Assembly: GCF_017873215.1 (NCBI RefSeq)
Contig: NZ_JAGGKA010000007.1
Coordinates: 62,001-126,000, forward strand
DNA length: 64,000 nucleotides
From: Clostridium tetanomorphum
GTDB taxonomy: Bacteria > Bacillota > Clostridia > Clostridiales > Clostridiaceae
Reading direction: 5' to 3'
Of this stretch, positions 9,042 to 17,041 are shown one piece after another (within the stretch, counting starts at the first letter, position 1; each line of letters opens with the position of its first letter). The translations under genes were made by a program, and so were the position numbers. The notes beneath the pieces were generated by a model that worked only from the letters and a program-made list of their open reading frames with translations, was not told where the DNA came from and ran no database searches.

Positions 9042-9809
9042 CTAAAATTCTCTTAAAATATTACTTCCATAACAACAGCATCCAATTGCTCCATTAAATT
9101 GAGGTTCTTCAATAGATACTATATTTTCATAATCTTTTTTTAAATACATTTTTATTGCTTTATTGTTAGCAACCCCACCAGTTAAAACTAAATTTTTACC
9201 TTTAAATTTACTTAAAAGAGGGTGTAGCCTTTTATATAAAGAATAATTAACACCTGCACACAATTCTTTTATAGATACACCTTCAGCTATTTTCCCAATT
9301 AATTCTGATTCAGAAAATACTGCACAAGTTGAATTTAATTCTATAGGATTTTCATAATGTGTGCTCATTTCATCTAAGGATATTTCAAGTACATTTGCCA
9401 TATTTTCTAGATACCTTCCACAGGAAGCAGCACATTTTTCATTAAGTTCTAAATCGGTAGTTAATCCTTTTTCTATTTTGACAACTTTAACATCTTGTCC
9501 ACCAACATCTAAAAGTATAAAATTCTTTAAACCAGTTTGATAAATTCCTCCATATACATGAGCTTTTATTTCATTTATTGGAGTAAACAGTTTTAAATCA
9601 GTATTGTTTCTTCCATAGCCTGTGGATATAGCTTTATCTACTTTTTTTATATTAAGCTTATTTAAATCTACAATAACTTTACCATCAAAGCTACAGTAAT
9701 CCCTGTAAAAATTCATGGTGCTTATTTTTTTCTTTTCTATTATTTTATTATTTTCCATTAAAACAATTTTAACTTCCCTACTTCCTAAATCTATACCTAA
9801 TACTAGCAT
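9042..9809 (-). CDS. ATP-dependent activase (BadF/HgdC family)
   Basis: The 255-residue protein is an ASKHA-fold activator of the 2-hydroxyacyl-CoA dehydratase/double-cubane type. It has GIDLGSREVKIV near residues 5-16, ISTGYGR, LLDVGGQD at ~99-106, and the cluster segment EKCAASCGRYLENMA with C126 and C130. C162 is in STCAVFSESELI. Family members hold one [4Fe-4S] cluster per dimer and use ATP hydrolysis to push a low-potential electron onto a partner. The usual CAAGTGRF is changed to CAASCGRY, so an extra cysteine is present. It overlaps the partner gene by 7 bases and precedes queD by 11, so it is part of the queuosine operon. Its role there is unknown. Confidence 0.9.
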   Translation of the reverse strand: MLVLGIDLGSREVKIVLMENNKIIEKKKISTMNFYRDYCSFDGKVIVDLNKLNIKKVDKAISTGYGRNNTDLKLFTPINEIKAHVYGGIYQTGLKNFILLDVGGQDVKVVKIEKGLTTDLELNEKCAASCGRYLENMANVLEISLDEMSTHYENPIELNSTCAVFSESELIGKIAEGVSIKELCAGVNYSLYKRLHPLLSKFKGKNLVLTGGVANNKAIKMYLKKDYENIVSIEEPQFNGAIGCCCYGSNILREF

Positions 9810-10807
9810 TTCCTACTCTCCTTTAAATCCAATAGCATATCAAGAAAAGCTTCTAATCTAAGTTTAGTTCTTGCATCTAAAGTATTTAATTTATCTCCTT
9901 CTATATTTAATATTGGAATATCTAAATTTTGTTTTAAAACTATATCTTCTACTGCTCTATAACAGAAAGCTTGAGTATAGTGAATTAAAGCATCTAATTT
10001 TCTTTCTTTAATTTGCTTTTTTAATTCTTTAATTCTAAACTCAGTATTATAAGGATAAGTGTAGTCGTAATACTGTTCAAATATGTTTAATGATTCATTT
10101 GCCCTAGGGAAGGCAAATTCTCTTTGAACTTCGTTGTATACAAAATGAGCATTAAACTTTTCAACAAATTCATATATATTCCCGGTCATAGGAGGAACTC
10201 CTATATAGCCTAATCTAAGTTTCTTATCTATAGGTTGTCTTTTTTTTATATTATTAATAACTTTTTTAAGTTTAGCTTCAAAAGAGTTTGTATTTCCGTT
10301 AAAATCACTTAAACTTACTTGATATAGGTGATTTTCAAATCCAGTAGTTTTACTTTCTTTATATGTTAATTCGTCAATTTCTTTAGCTAACTCCCTAATT
10401 TTATTTAGTCTTTTTCTAACAGCTTCCACTTTTTCAAAAGTCACATTAAATATATTCATAAATTTTTTAATTTCGCTTTCTACATCTTCTTTTTTATGAC
10501 TATGCGGAAAAGAGAATGGATAAACTTTAATTCCTTTTAATTGAAGCACTTCAATAAGTGCTTTTGTATTAGAACAGTCTCCCTCTATGACCCCAACTAT
10601 TTCTTCTATGTTATTTTCTAAACATGCTCCATATATTCCCTTTATCCAAGCACATAAGCTTTTTGGGAAGCCATCTCTTTCAGCTATATCTATATATTTT
10701 AAATAATCATCAGATGTTATAAAAATATTATTTAAATCTACAGGGGTATATTCTGCAGCAATAAGAACTTCTACAGGTACTGTAGTTGTCAATCCTATTT
10801 TTTTCAT
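9803..10807 (-). CDS. 2-hydroxyacyl-CoA dehydratase-like / double-cubane cluster protein
   Basis: The 334-residue protein resembles the HgdB/COG1775 family, which includes dehydratase subunits and double-cubane cluster proteins that receive electrons from an HgdC-type activase. Cysteines that could ligate clusters are C52, C62, C78 and C282. GYIGVPPMTGNIYEF near residue 200 begins the second Rossmann-like half. No CoA-ester pathway gene is nearby. It is the first gene of the preQ1-riboswitch operon and overlaps its activase. By family the pair should deliver very low-potential electrons to an unidentified small molecule; a reductive step in deazaguanine or queuosine metabolism is inference only. 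ATG 10807 is preceded by AGGAGGAAT. Confidence 0.82.
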   Translation of the reverse strand: MKKIGLTTTVPVEVLIAAEYTPVDLNNIFITSDDYLKYIDIAERDGFPKSLCAWIKGIYGACLENNIEEIVGVIEGDCSNTKALIEVLQLKGIKVYPFSFPHSHKKEDVESEIKKFMNIFNVTFEKVEAVRKRLNKIRELAKEIDELTYKESKTTGFENHLYQVSLSDFNGNTNSFEAKLKKVINNIKKRQPIDKKLRLGYIGVPPMTGNIYEFVEKFNAHFVYNEVQREFAFPRANESLNIFEQYYDYTYPYNTEFRIKELKKQIKERKLDALIHYTQAFCYRAVEDIVLKQNLDIPILNIEGDKLNTLDARTKLRLEAFLDMLLDLKESRKC

Positions 10808-10840
10808 TATGATTCCTCCTAATATTTTTGCAAAATAAAA

Positions 10841-10859
10841 AAGGGCAGAACCTGCCCTT
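10841..10859 (-). terminator. Second hairpin in the preQ1 leader
   Basis: AAGGGCAG and CTGCCCTT form a perfect 8-bp stem with a 3-base loop. Read on the minus strand it is followed by a run of six T, an A and four T. It lies between the riboswitch terminator and the first gene, so it is a second intrinsic-terminator candidate. Confidence 0.75.
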
Positions 10860-10866
10860 AAACAAA

Positions 10867-10902
10867 AAAACTACCCTAAGCCGATAGTTACGTCCTAGTT
10901 TT
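10867..10902 (-). terminator. preQ1 riboswitch terminator
   Basis: On the minus strand AAAACTA (10902-10896) pairs with TAGTTTT (10873-10867), followed by more T. The left arm shares its ACTAGG with the aptamer tail, so pseudoknot formation and terminator formation are linked. Confidence 0.7.
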
Positions 10903-10932
10903 GTTTATAGACAGGATGGTTACGAACTGTCT
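10893..10932 (-). promoter_or_regulatory. preQ1-I riboswitch aptamer
   Basis: On the minus strand the stem AGACAG / CTGTCT (10932-10927 with 10914-10909) encloses TTCGTAACCATC. It is followed by the A-rich tail ATAAACAAAACTAGGACG. This is the layout of the small preQ1-I aptamer, in which the tail folds back on the loop to make a pseudoknot; the Bacillus queC leader has the same order with tail ATAAAAAACTAAGGACG. The loop departs from the common TTCTAGCTACACC, so the subtype is uncertain. It lies just downstream of a promoter and upstream of two terminators and the six-gene queuosine operon. Confidence 0.85.
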
Positions 10933-10954
10933 TTATCATATTTTACAGTTATAT

Positions 10955-10983
10955 AGTTTACTATATGAGGGTTAAGAAGTCAA
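10955..10983 (-). promoter_or_regulatory. Promoter of the queuosine operon
   Basis: Minus-strand TTGACT (10983-10978) and TAAACT (10960-10955) have a 17-base spacer. Transcription would start about 15 bases before the preQ1 aptamer. Confidence 0.65.
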
Positions 10984-11091
10984 ATCAATGTTTTGTAACA
11001 AAGGATGTCAGTATGTCTTGTATTTTTTAAAAACAGATAACCCCTTTAAATTTAAAATTTCTAATGTATAGATATATAGGAGGGATTTGAA

Positions 11092-11247
11092 ATGAGGGTT
11101 AATAAAATAATAGAAACTAATAAACACTATGAGAATAAAAAAAGAACTGAATTTATACAAAAAAAGCAGTATACTAATGATAAAAAGATACCATTCTCTG
11201 AAGTTCTTAAGAGTATAAGGAAAAATATATATAAAAGTAGAGTTTAA
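11092..11247 (+). CDS. Small basic protein, 51 residues, unknown
   Basis: The ORF begins at ATG 11092 with a strong site TAGGAGGGATTTGAA just before it, and ends at TAA 11245. The product is very rich in Lys, Asn and Tyr and ends KNIYKSRV; it has no membrane segment, signal or cysteine. A terminator-like hairpin follows at 11300. The ribosome site, intact frame and its own terminator argue for a real gene. I do not recognise the family. Confidence 0.6.
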   Translation: MRVNKIIETNKHYENKKRTEFIQKKQYTNDKKIPFSEVLKSIRKNIYKSRV

Positions 11248-11299
11248 ATAAATTTAATTTTTATATTAATATATATTAAATATATAAAAAATTATAGAT

Positions 11300-11333
11300 G
11301 CATTTACTATATAAAAAGTAGTAGGTGCTTTTA
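11300..11333 (+). terminator. Terminator after the 51-residue gene
   Basis: GCATTTACTA (11300-11309) pairs with TAGTAGGTGC (11319-11328) with two G-T pairs, followed by TTTTATTTT. Confidence 0.65.
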
Positions 11334-11404
11334 TTTTGCCCCATTATGACTTATCACAATATAGCAATAACCTAGAGTTAATTAGCAATAACTTTATATT
11401 ATTA

Positions 11405-11458
11405 TTGTCAACTTAAAATATAAAAATGGTTTACAATATTTATACTATAGTGTATATT
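11405..11458 (+). promoter_or_regulatory. BirA (biotin) operator and bio promoter
   Basis: TTGTCAAC (11405-11412) and GTTTACAA (11429-11436), 16 bases apart, match the BirA operator pattern TTGTAAAC-N15-GTTTACAA. TTTACA (11430-11435) inside the right half serves as -35, and TATATT (11453-11458) with TG ahead of it as -10, spacer 17. BirA-biotinyl-AMP bound here would block RNA polymerase directly and repress the biotin genes when biotin is abundant. Confidence 0.85.
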
Positions 11459-11506
11459 ATTTTTAACAAGTTATATTAAATATTGAATTTTAAGGAGTGA
11501 TGATTT

Positions 11507-12076
11507 TTGAAAATTAGAGATTTAATTTTAGTAGCTATGTTTGCAGCATTAACGGCAATAGGAGCTTTTATAAAAATTCCTATTCCATATGTTCCGTTTA
11601 CTTTACAATTTTTATTTTGTGCATTTGCAGGAATGATATTGGGGGCTAGATTAGGTGCATTATCACAAATTATTTATGTTGCAATAGGTTTAGCAGGAAT
11701 TCCTGTATTCACAGAAGGTGGAGGCATAGGGTATGTTTTTAAACCAACTTTTGGGTATCTTATTGGATTTATTGTTGCAGCATATGTTATTGGGAAATTT
11801 ACCGAGAGAATTAAAGAACTTACAATTTTAAAAGCTTTCTTAATTATATTATCAGGTCTATTTTTTGTTTATTTATTTGGAGTTTTATATTTATATAGAA
11901 TATGTAATCTGTATTTAGGGAAAAGTATGTCACTTTACACCGTAGTATTTTATGGCTTTATAGTCTGTGTTTTGGGAGATGCAGTTTTAAGCTTCATAAC
12001 AGCAATTGCCTCTGCTAAAATTGTTAAAGCCATGAGAAAAATAGGACTCTGCACCTATATGCCAACGAAGGGATAA
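11507..12076 (+). CDS. bioY: Biotin transporter substrate-binding component
   Basis: The 189-residue membrane protein matches BioY, the S component of ECF-type biotin uptake. It opens with a hydrophobic segment after KIRDLILVAMFAALTAIGA and has the family stretch PFTLQFLFCAFAGMILGARLG, then GGGIGYVFKPTFGYLIGF. Five to six membrane segments are apparent. The TTG start follows TAAGGAGTGATGATTT. It is the first gene after the BirA operator. BioY can work alone at low capacity or with an EcfAT module; no ATPase is encoded nearby. Confidence 0.94.
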   Translation: MKIRDLILVAMFAALTAIGAFIKIPIPYVPFTLQFLFCAFAGMILGARLGALSQIIYVAIGLAGIPVFTEGGGIGYVFKPTFGYLIGFIVAAYVIGKFTERIKELTILKAFLIILSGLFFVYLFGVLYLYRICNLYLGKSMSLYTVVFYGFIVCVLGDAVLSFITAIASAKIVKAMRKIGLCTYMPTKG

Positions 12077-12151
12077 CTAATAGGCATATTTAGAAAACAA
12101 ATTAGATAGTGTATTGAGTTATTTTAATTAATTATATTAGGAGGAAATGCT

Positions 12152-13129
12152 ATGGAAGTAATAACATTACTAGAAAATAAAGTATATAAAGGAAAAACTA
12201 TTAATTTTAATGAAGCAGTTAAGCTTTCAGAAATACATAATAGACATATTAATGAATTGTTTAAAGCAGCAGATAGAATACGTAATAGATTTAATGATAA
12301 CATAGTTAACTTATGCTCCATAATGAATGCTAAATGTGGCTCATGTTCTGAGGATTGCAGGTTTTGTGCACAATCAGCACATTATAAAACAAACATTGAA
12401 GAACATGAAATTGTATCCATGGATGAAGTCTTAGATTTAGCCAGAGAGAATCAATATTATGGTGTAAATAGATTTTCTTTAGTTACAAGTGGAAGAGGAC
12501 TAAAAGGAGAGGATTTTCAAAAAATTATAAAAATATATGAGAAATTAAAGAATGAAACAAGCATGGATTTGTGTGCTTCACTAGGCATATTAGATTATGA
12601 ACAGCTTTTAGTATTAAAAGAAACAGGAGTTTTAATGTATCATCATAATTTAGAAACAAGCAGAGAACACTATGAAAAAATATGTACAACTCATTCTTAT
12701 GATGAAAGGATTGAAACTATAAATAATGCTAAGAAAGCTGGACTTCAAGTATGTTCTGGCGGAATCATAGGTATGGGTGAGGATATGAAGGATAGAATAA
12801 AATTAGCTATACAGCTTAGAGAATTGGAAGTTATATCTATTCCAATTAATATATTAAATCCTGTAAAAGGTACACCACTTGAAAATACGAAAAGATTAAG
12901 TCAAGAAGAGATACTGAAAACTGTAGCAATTTTTCGATTTATAAATCCAAGAGCATATATTAGATTAGCAGGGGGAAGAAATCTTATAAAAGATTTTGGA
13001 AGGGAATGTTTCAAATCAGGTGCAAATGCTACCATATCAGGTAATTATTTAACTACCTCTGGAAATAAGATTTTAGATGATATTAATATGATAAAGAAAC
13101 TTGGATTTGAGGTGAAAAGAAATGACTAA
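12152..13129 (+). CDS. bioB: Biotin synthase (radical SAM)
   Basis: The 325-residue BioB inserts sulfur into dethiobiotin to make biotin. The radical-SAM cluster motif CSEDCRFC sits inside [14 protein letters not shown] near residues 53-65. NARRAY-like sites are represented by LAGGRN near the C-terminus, and [12 protein letters not shown] is a BioB core stretch. ATG 12152 is 7 bases after AGGAGG; an out-of-frame ATG at 12147 is ignored. Its 3' end overlaps bioD by 8 bases. Confidence 0.97.
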   Translation: MEVITLLENKVYKGKTINFNEAVKLSEIHNRHINELFKAADRIRNRFNDNIVNLCSIMNAKCGSCSEDCRFCAQSAHYKTNIEEHEIVSMDEVLDLARENQYYGVNRFSLVTSGRGLKGEDFQKIIKIYEKLKNETSMDLCASLGILDYEQLLVLKETGVLMYHHNLETSREHYEKICTTHSYDERIETINNAKKAGLQVCSGGIIGMGEDMKDRIKLAIQLRELEVISIPINILNPVKGTPLENTKRLSQEEILKTVAIFRFINPRAYIRLAGGRNLIKDFGRECFKSGANATISGNYLTTSGNKILDDINMIKKLGFEVKRND

Positions 13130-13907
13130 AGGTATATTTATAACTGGCACAGATACTGATGTAGGAAAAACCATAGTAACTTCGGGAATTCTATATTTAC
13201 TTAGATTAAAAGGATATAATGCAGCATACTTTAAAGCAGCTTTAAGTGGAGCAGAAAATAACAATGATGATTTGATGGATACAAGAATTGTCTGTCAGGT
13301 TAGCAATTTAAAAGAGGATTTTAAAAATATAACACCATATATTTTTAGAACACCAGTATCACCGCATTTAGCTGCAAAAATAGAAGGAAACAGTATAAGC
13401 AAGAAAAAAATAGTCTATAAATACAATGAATTAAAAGAGAAATATGATTATATTATAGCAGAGGGAAGTGGGGGCATTGTATGTCCATTAATAGATGATG
13501 GGAATAATCTTTATCTTTTACAGGATTTAATTAAAGATTTAAATATGAATGTGATAGTTGTAGCTAGGGCAGGACTTGGTACTATAAATCATACTATACT
13601 TACAATAAAGTACATACAAAATCTTAGCATTGAAGTAAAGGGCATAATAATAAATGGATATAAAGATAATTTGCTTTGCAATGACAATATAGAGGTTATT
13701 AAAAAGCTTACCAATGTTCCTGTTTTAGCAGTGATTCCTTATATAGATGGACTAGAAAAAAAACAGTTGAATATAAAAAATATAAGACAAGTAGTAGAAA
13801 AATACTTAAATGCAGAATACTTAATTGAATGTATGGATATTCTATCTGAATCTAATAATCACTTTATAAAATTATTTAACCATAGGATAGGAGAAGAAAA
13901 TGAATAA
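13122..13907 (+). CDS. bioD: Dethiobiotin synthetase
   Basis: The 261-residue protein closes the ureido ring on 7,8-diaminopelargonate using CO2 and ATP. The P-loop [12 protein letters not shown] is near residues 7-18, followed by a substrate stretch with Lys (YFKAALSG) and the acidic EGSGGIVCP loop. It is somewhat longer than the common ~225 residues because of a C-terminal extension. It overlaps bioB at its start and bioA at its end by 8 bases each. Confidence 0.95.
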   Translation: MTKGIFITGTDTDVGKTIVTSGILYLLRLKGYNAAYFKAALSGAENNNDDLMDTRIVCQVSNLKEDFKNITPYIFRTPVSPHLAAKIEGNSISKKKIVYKYNELKEKYDYIIAEGSGGIVCPLIDDGNNLYLLQDLIKDLNMNVIVVARAGLGTINHTILTIKYIQNLSIEVKGIIINGYKDNLLCNDNIEVIKKLTNVPVLAVIPYIDGLEKKQLNIKNIRQVVEKYLNAEYLIECMDILSESNNHFIKLFNHRIGEENE

Positions 13908-15258
13908 TTATATAGATAAAGATTTAAAATATATATGGCATCCTTGTTCTCAAATGAAAGACTATGAAGAATTTCCACCTAAAGTAATTGAAAGGGGAGA
14001 AGGTTGCTATTTATACGACATTGAAGGAAATAGATATTTAGATTGTATATCTTCGTGGTGGACAAATTTATTTGGACATAGTAATAAAAGGATTAATAAT
14101 GCATTAAAAAAGCAAATAGATCAGATTGAGCATGTAATTTTTGCTAACTTTTCAAATAAGCCTGCTATAGAACTAGCAGAAAAGCTTGTAAAAATTACGC
14201 CAAAGAAATTAGAAAAAGTTTATTTTTCTGATAATGGTTCTTCAGCAGTAGAAATTGCACTAAAAATGAGTTTTCATTATCATCAACATAAAGGAAACAG
14301 TAAAAAAACTAGATTTATTGCTATAAGTGATGCTTATCATGGAGAAACTTTAGGAGCGTTATCTGTATGTGATTTAGATTTATATAATAAAATATATAAG
14401 CCGTTACTTTTAAATACCCTAAGGGTTAAGGGTCCAGATTGTTATAGATGCATTTATGGAAAATCCAGACAATATTGCAGTGCAGAATGTTTTGAGCACA
14501 TGGAAAAGGCATTAAAGGCTAATCATGAAAATCTTTGTGGAATAATTATAGAACCTATGGTTCAAGGAGCTGCTGGCATGAAAATATATTCACTTATATA
14601 TTTGAAAAAACTTAGGGAAGCATGTAATAGATATAATATACACCTTATAGCAGATGAAATAGCTGTTGGATTTGGAAGAACGGGAAAAATGTTTGCCTGT
14701 GAATACGGAGAAATAAGTCCAGATATAATGTGCCTTTCAAAAGGTATATCAGCAGGATATATGCCTATGTCAGTGATAATGGCTAGTGAGAACATATATG
14801 ATGTTTTCTATGGAGAATACAAGGAACTAAAGGCTTTCTTACATAGCCATACTTATGCAGGAAATGCTATGGCTTGTGCAATTGCTCTAGAAAATCTTAA
14901 AATATTTGAAGAAGAGCATATTATAGAAAATAATAAAGAAAAAGGTGAATTAATAAAAAAGTTAACAGAGCAGTTATCTAAGGATCATCCCTATGTTGGG
15001 GAAGTAAGAAGTATAGGAATGATTACTGCCATAGAATTAGTAAAAGATAAAAAAACAAAGGAGAGCTTTTATTGGCAAGAAAGAGTTGGATATGAAATTT
15101 ATAAAATAGCCTTAAAGAAAGGGCTATTACTAAGACCCATTGGAAATGTGTTATATTTTATTCCTCCATATGTAATAAACAAAAATGATATAGAATTTAT
15201 GGTAAATACATGTTTTGAAAGTATTAATGAATATTTTCACAGATATATAAATTTATAG
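13900..15258 (+). CDS. bioA: Adenosylmethionine-8-amino-7-oxononanoate aminotransferase
   Basis: The 452-residue class III aminotransferase turns KAPA (8-amino-7-oxononanoate) into 7,8-diaminopelargonate. The N-terminal WHPCSQMKDY and SSWWTNLFGHS are BioA signatures. ADEIAVGFGRTG and SKGISAGYMPMS give the PLP-contacting Asp and Schiff-base Lys. The amino donor is presumed to be S-adenosylmethionine, but a lysine-using BioK variant cannot be excluded by eye. It is the last gene of the operon; no KAPA synthase (bioF) is present. Confidence 0.92.
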   Translation: MNNYIDKDLKYIWHPCSQMKDYEEFPPKVIERGEGCYLYDIEGNRYLDCISSWWTNLFGHSNKRINNALKKQIDQIEHVIFANFSNKPAIELAEKLVKITPKKLEKVYFSDNGSSAVEIALKMSFHYHQHKGNSKKTRFIAISDAYHGETLGALSVCDLDLYNKIYKPLLLNTLRVKGPDCYRCIYGKSRQYCSAECFEHMEKALKANHENLCGIIIEPMVQGAAGMKIYSLIYLKKLREACNRYNIHLIADEIAVGFGRTGKMFACEYGEISPDIMCLSKGISAGYMPMSVIMASENIYDVFYGEYKELKAFLHSHTYAGNAMACAIALENLKIFEEEHIIENNKEKGELIKKLTEQLSKDHPYVGEVRSIGMITAIELVKDKKTKESFYWQERVGYEIYKIALKKGLLLRPIGNVLYFIPPYVINKNDIEFMVNTCFESINEYFHRYINL

Positions 15259-15312
15259 AACAATAAAAATGAGACAAAAGAATAGTTAATATATTTAAAA
15301 TATGAAACGTTA

Positions 15313-15364
15313 TTATATGCTGATATATAATATTTATAAATAAAATGATTATATCAGCATATAA
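15313..15364. repeat. 15-bp perfect inverted repeat after bioA
   Basis: TTATATGCTGATATA (15313-15327) is repeated as its exact reverse complement at 15350-15364, with a 22-base AT-only spacer apart from one G. It lies between convergent bioA and the 108-residue gene. There is no good T-run on either side, so it is a weak bidirectional-terminator candidate or an operator-like dyad. Confidence 0.7.
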
Positions 15365-15388
15365 CTATTTCAATAATAAAACTTTAGA

Positions 15389-15715
15389 TTATTTAAATCC
15401 TTTAATTTTACCCTTTAACGCCTTTATACGATCATTTACATAGTTCATTAATTTGCCTTCATCGTTTCTTATATCAGAAGGAGCTTTTGAAACTATAGAA
15501 CTAATGTCTAATACATTCCAGTTTATTTTTTCAGCAATACTATAAGTTAACAATCTATTTTTTACATTCCAATAGGTATCATTAAACTCATCTACTTGCT
15601 TTTTAGTATAATAACCTTTTTCAATACCAAATTGAAATAAGTCTGCTGCGGATTCTAATTCTTCTAAATCCGTAACTTCTAAAGTTTCGCTAATAAGATC
15701 TTGAAAAGTTTTCAT
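15389..15715 (-). CDS. 108-residue protein of unknown function
   Basis: The small soluble protein is acidic at the N-terminus (LISETLEVTDLEELESAADLF) and basic at the C-terminus (RIKALKGKIKGFK). It has no membrane segment, cysteines or recognised motif. ATG 15715 follows AGAGAGGTGCTTTA on the minus strand. It stands alone, with 290 bases of empty upstream DNA in which I see nothing besides AT-rich sequence. I do not recognise the family. Confidence 0.65.
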   Translation of the reverse strand: MKTFQDLISETLEVTDLEELESAADLFQFGIEKGYYTKKQVDEFNDTYWNVKNRLLTYSIAEKINWNVLDISSIVSKAPSDIRNDEGKLMNYVNDRIKALKGKIKGFK

Positions 15716-16004
15716 TAAAGCACCTCTCTTTGGTAAGATATTAATATTTTGAACTTATATTGCAGTTCATATACTAGATCATATTCACATAAATAGAAAA
15801 TAAAAGAACATTTATATATTTTAAATCTAGTTTTTGAAACAAACTTCAAAGAATAAGCCAGGTTTTATTTTAATACCTTAATGAGAAAATGTAAATAATT
15901 AATTTCATTTTATTAATATTAATCGTAAAAAATATTAATTCTAATAATAAACTAAGGAACTAATGCATCAATAAATGGGACTATATAAAAATAAAATTAT
16001 AGTT

Positions 16005-16433
16005 TTATATTTTTTTTATAGAACAACTTGGAGTAAGATTGAGTAAAACACTAAAGTTTTGACAAGCACTGATAAAGCATATGAAGGCACACAATTCCGA
16101 AATTTCTTCTGAGGTAAATTCTCGTTTAATAGAGTGAAAAACACTATCTTCAATATTATAATTATTTTTGCATACTGTTTTTGCAAAGGAAACAGCAATA
16201 GATGTTCTAGTGTCAGTATGATAATGTGAAGGCATTCCTTTAGCCATACAATAAGAACAACCATTTAGAAAAGCTAATGTCCGTCTAATCTCTTCTTTGA
16301 GTTCAGTGGTAAAAGTAGAGGATGTAAATAAAGTATCTTCTAGCATTGTCCATGCATTTAAAATGGTTTTATTATGACCTAATAATTGTTGAAACGGTGT
16401 ATTGCCCAATTTTGATAAATTTAATCTTGCCAT
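16005..16433 (-). CDS. AhpD-like / carboxymuconolactone decarboxylase family protein
   Basis: The 142-residue protein has the helical AhpD/CMD fold signature: LAFLNGCSYCMAKGM with a CxxC pair near residues 58-61, then a TRTSIAVSFAKTV helix. In AhpD proteins the CxxC pair reduces a peroxiredoxin; here no peroxidase gene is adjacent. GGAGGG precedes ATG 16433. It diverges from an Lrp/AsnC regulator gene, which may control it. Confidence 0.75.
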   Translation of the reverse strand: MARLNLSKLGNTPFQQLLGHNKTILNAWTMLEDTLFTSSTFTTELKEEIRRTLAFLNGCSYCMAKGMPSHYHTDTRTSIAVSFAKTVCKNNYNIEDSVFHSIKREFTSEEISELCAFICFISACQNFSVLLNLTPSCSIKKI

Positions 16434-16506
16434 TATTACCCTCCTATCTTATTATTAATGTAATGTATTAAAGGTATAATTAATTATAAAATATAGATTG
16501 ACAAAA

Positions 16507-16526
16507 ATGTATTTCAAATGAAACAT
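16507..16526. promoter_or_regulatory. Candidate operator between divergent AhpD-like and Lrp-like genes
   Basis: ATGTATTTCAAATGAAACAT is an imperfect dyad with core TTTCA-AA-TGAAA. A related half site (ACTGAAATATATAGT) follows at ~16532. Lrp-family regulators often bind such AT-rich dyads beside their own gene. No binding data are available from sequence. Confidence 0.35.
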
Positions 16527-16579
16527 AATGCACTGAAATATATAGTGAATAACATAAAAATAGGAGGAAATACTTATAA

Positions 16580-17023
16580 ATGAAAATAGATGAGATTGAT
16601 ATAAAAATTTTATCTGAGCTTCAAAATAATAGTAGATTATCAATTAGAGAATTATCAAAGAGAATAAATTTATCACCACCATCTGTTACAGAAAGAGTTA
16701 GAAGACTTGAGGAAAGTGGAGTGATTGAAAACTATACTATAAAAATAAATAAAAAGAAATTAGGATTTCTTATTGATTGCTTAATTAAGGTTACTATGAG
16801 AAATGGAGAATATGAAAGGTTCAGGGAATTCATAATAGACTATCCTAGAAGTGAGTTTTGCTATAGAATTGCAGGGGATGCATGTTATATAGTAAAATTA
16901 TCTGTTATATCTTTAGATGAGATAGAAAAATTTATTAATGAAATAGCCCCATATACTATCACTACCACTATGATTGCTTTTTCAGAGGTGAATGTAAAGG
17001 ACAATATTAGTAAATTTATATAA
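16580..17023 (+). CDS. Lrp/AsnC family transcriptional regulator
   Basis: The 147-residue protein has the N-terminal AsnC-type helix-turn-helix (DIKILSELQNNSRLSIRELSKRI, then SPPSVTERVRRLEESGVI) and a C-terminal RAM ligand-binding domain with AGDACYIVKLSV. AGGAGG precedes ATG 16580. It likely autoregulates and controls the divergent AhpD-like gene. A PIN-domain gene starts 18 bases after its stop in the same direction. Confidence 0.92.
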   Translation: MKIDEIDIKILSELQNNSRLSIRELSKRINLSPPSVTERVRRLEESGVIENYTIKINKKKLGFLIDCLIKVTMRNGEYERFREFIIDYPRSEFCYRIAGDACYIVKLSVISLDEIEKFINEIAPYTITTTMIAFSEVNVKDNISKFI

Positions 17024-17041
17024 CTGAGGAGATAATAAAAT

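Noticed and set aside
10867-10932. T-box or SAM riboswitch in the leader at 10.9 kb
   Set aside because: No AGGGTGG T-box motif or SAM core is present, and the stem, loop and A-rich tail fit preQ1-I.
16016-16264. An 82-residue minus-strand ORF
   Set aside because: It is an alternative frame of the AhpD-like gene, which has the CxxC motif and a proper ribosome site.
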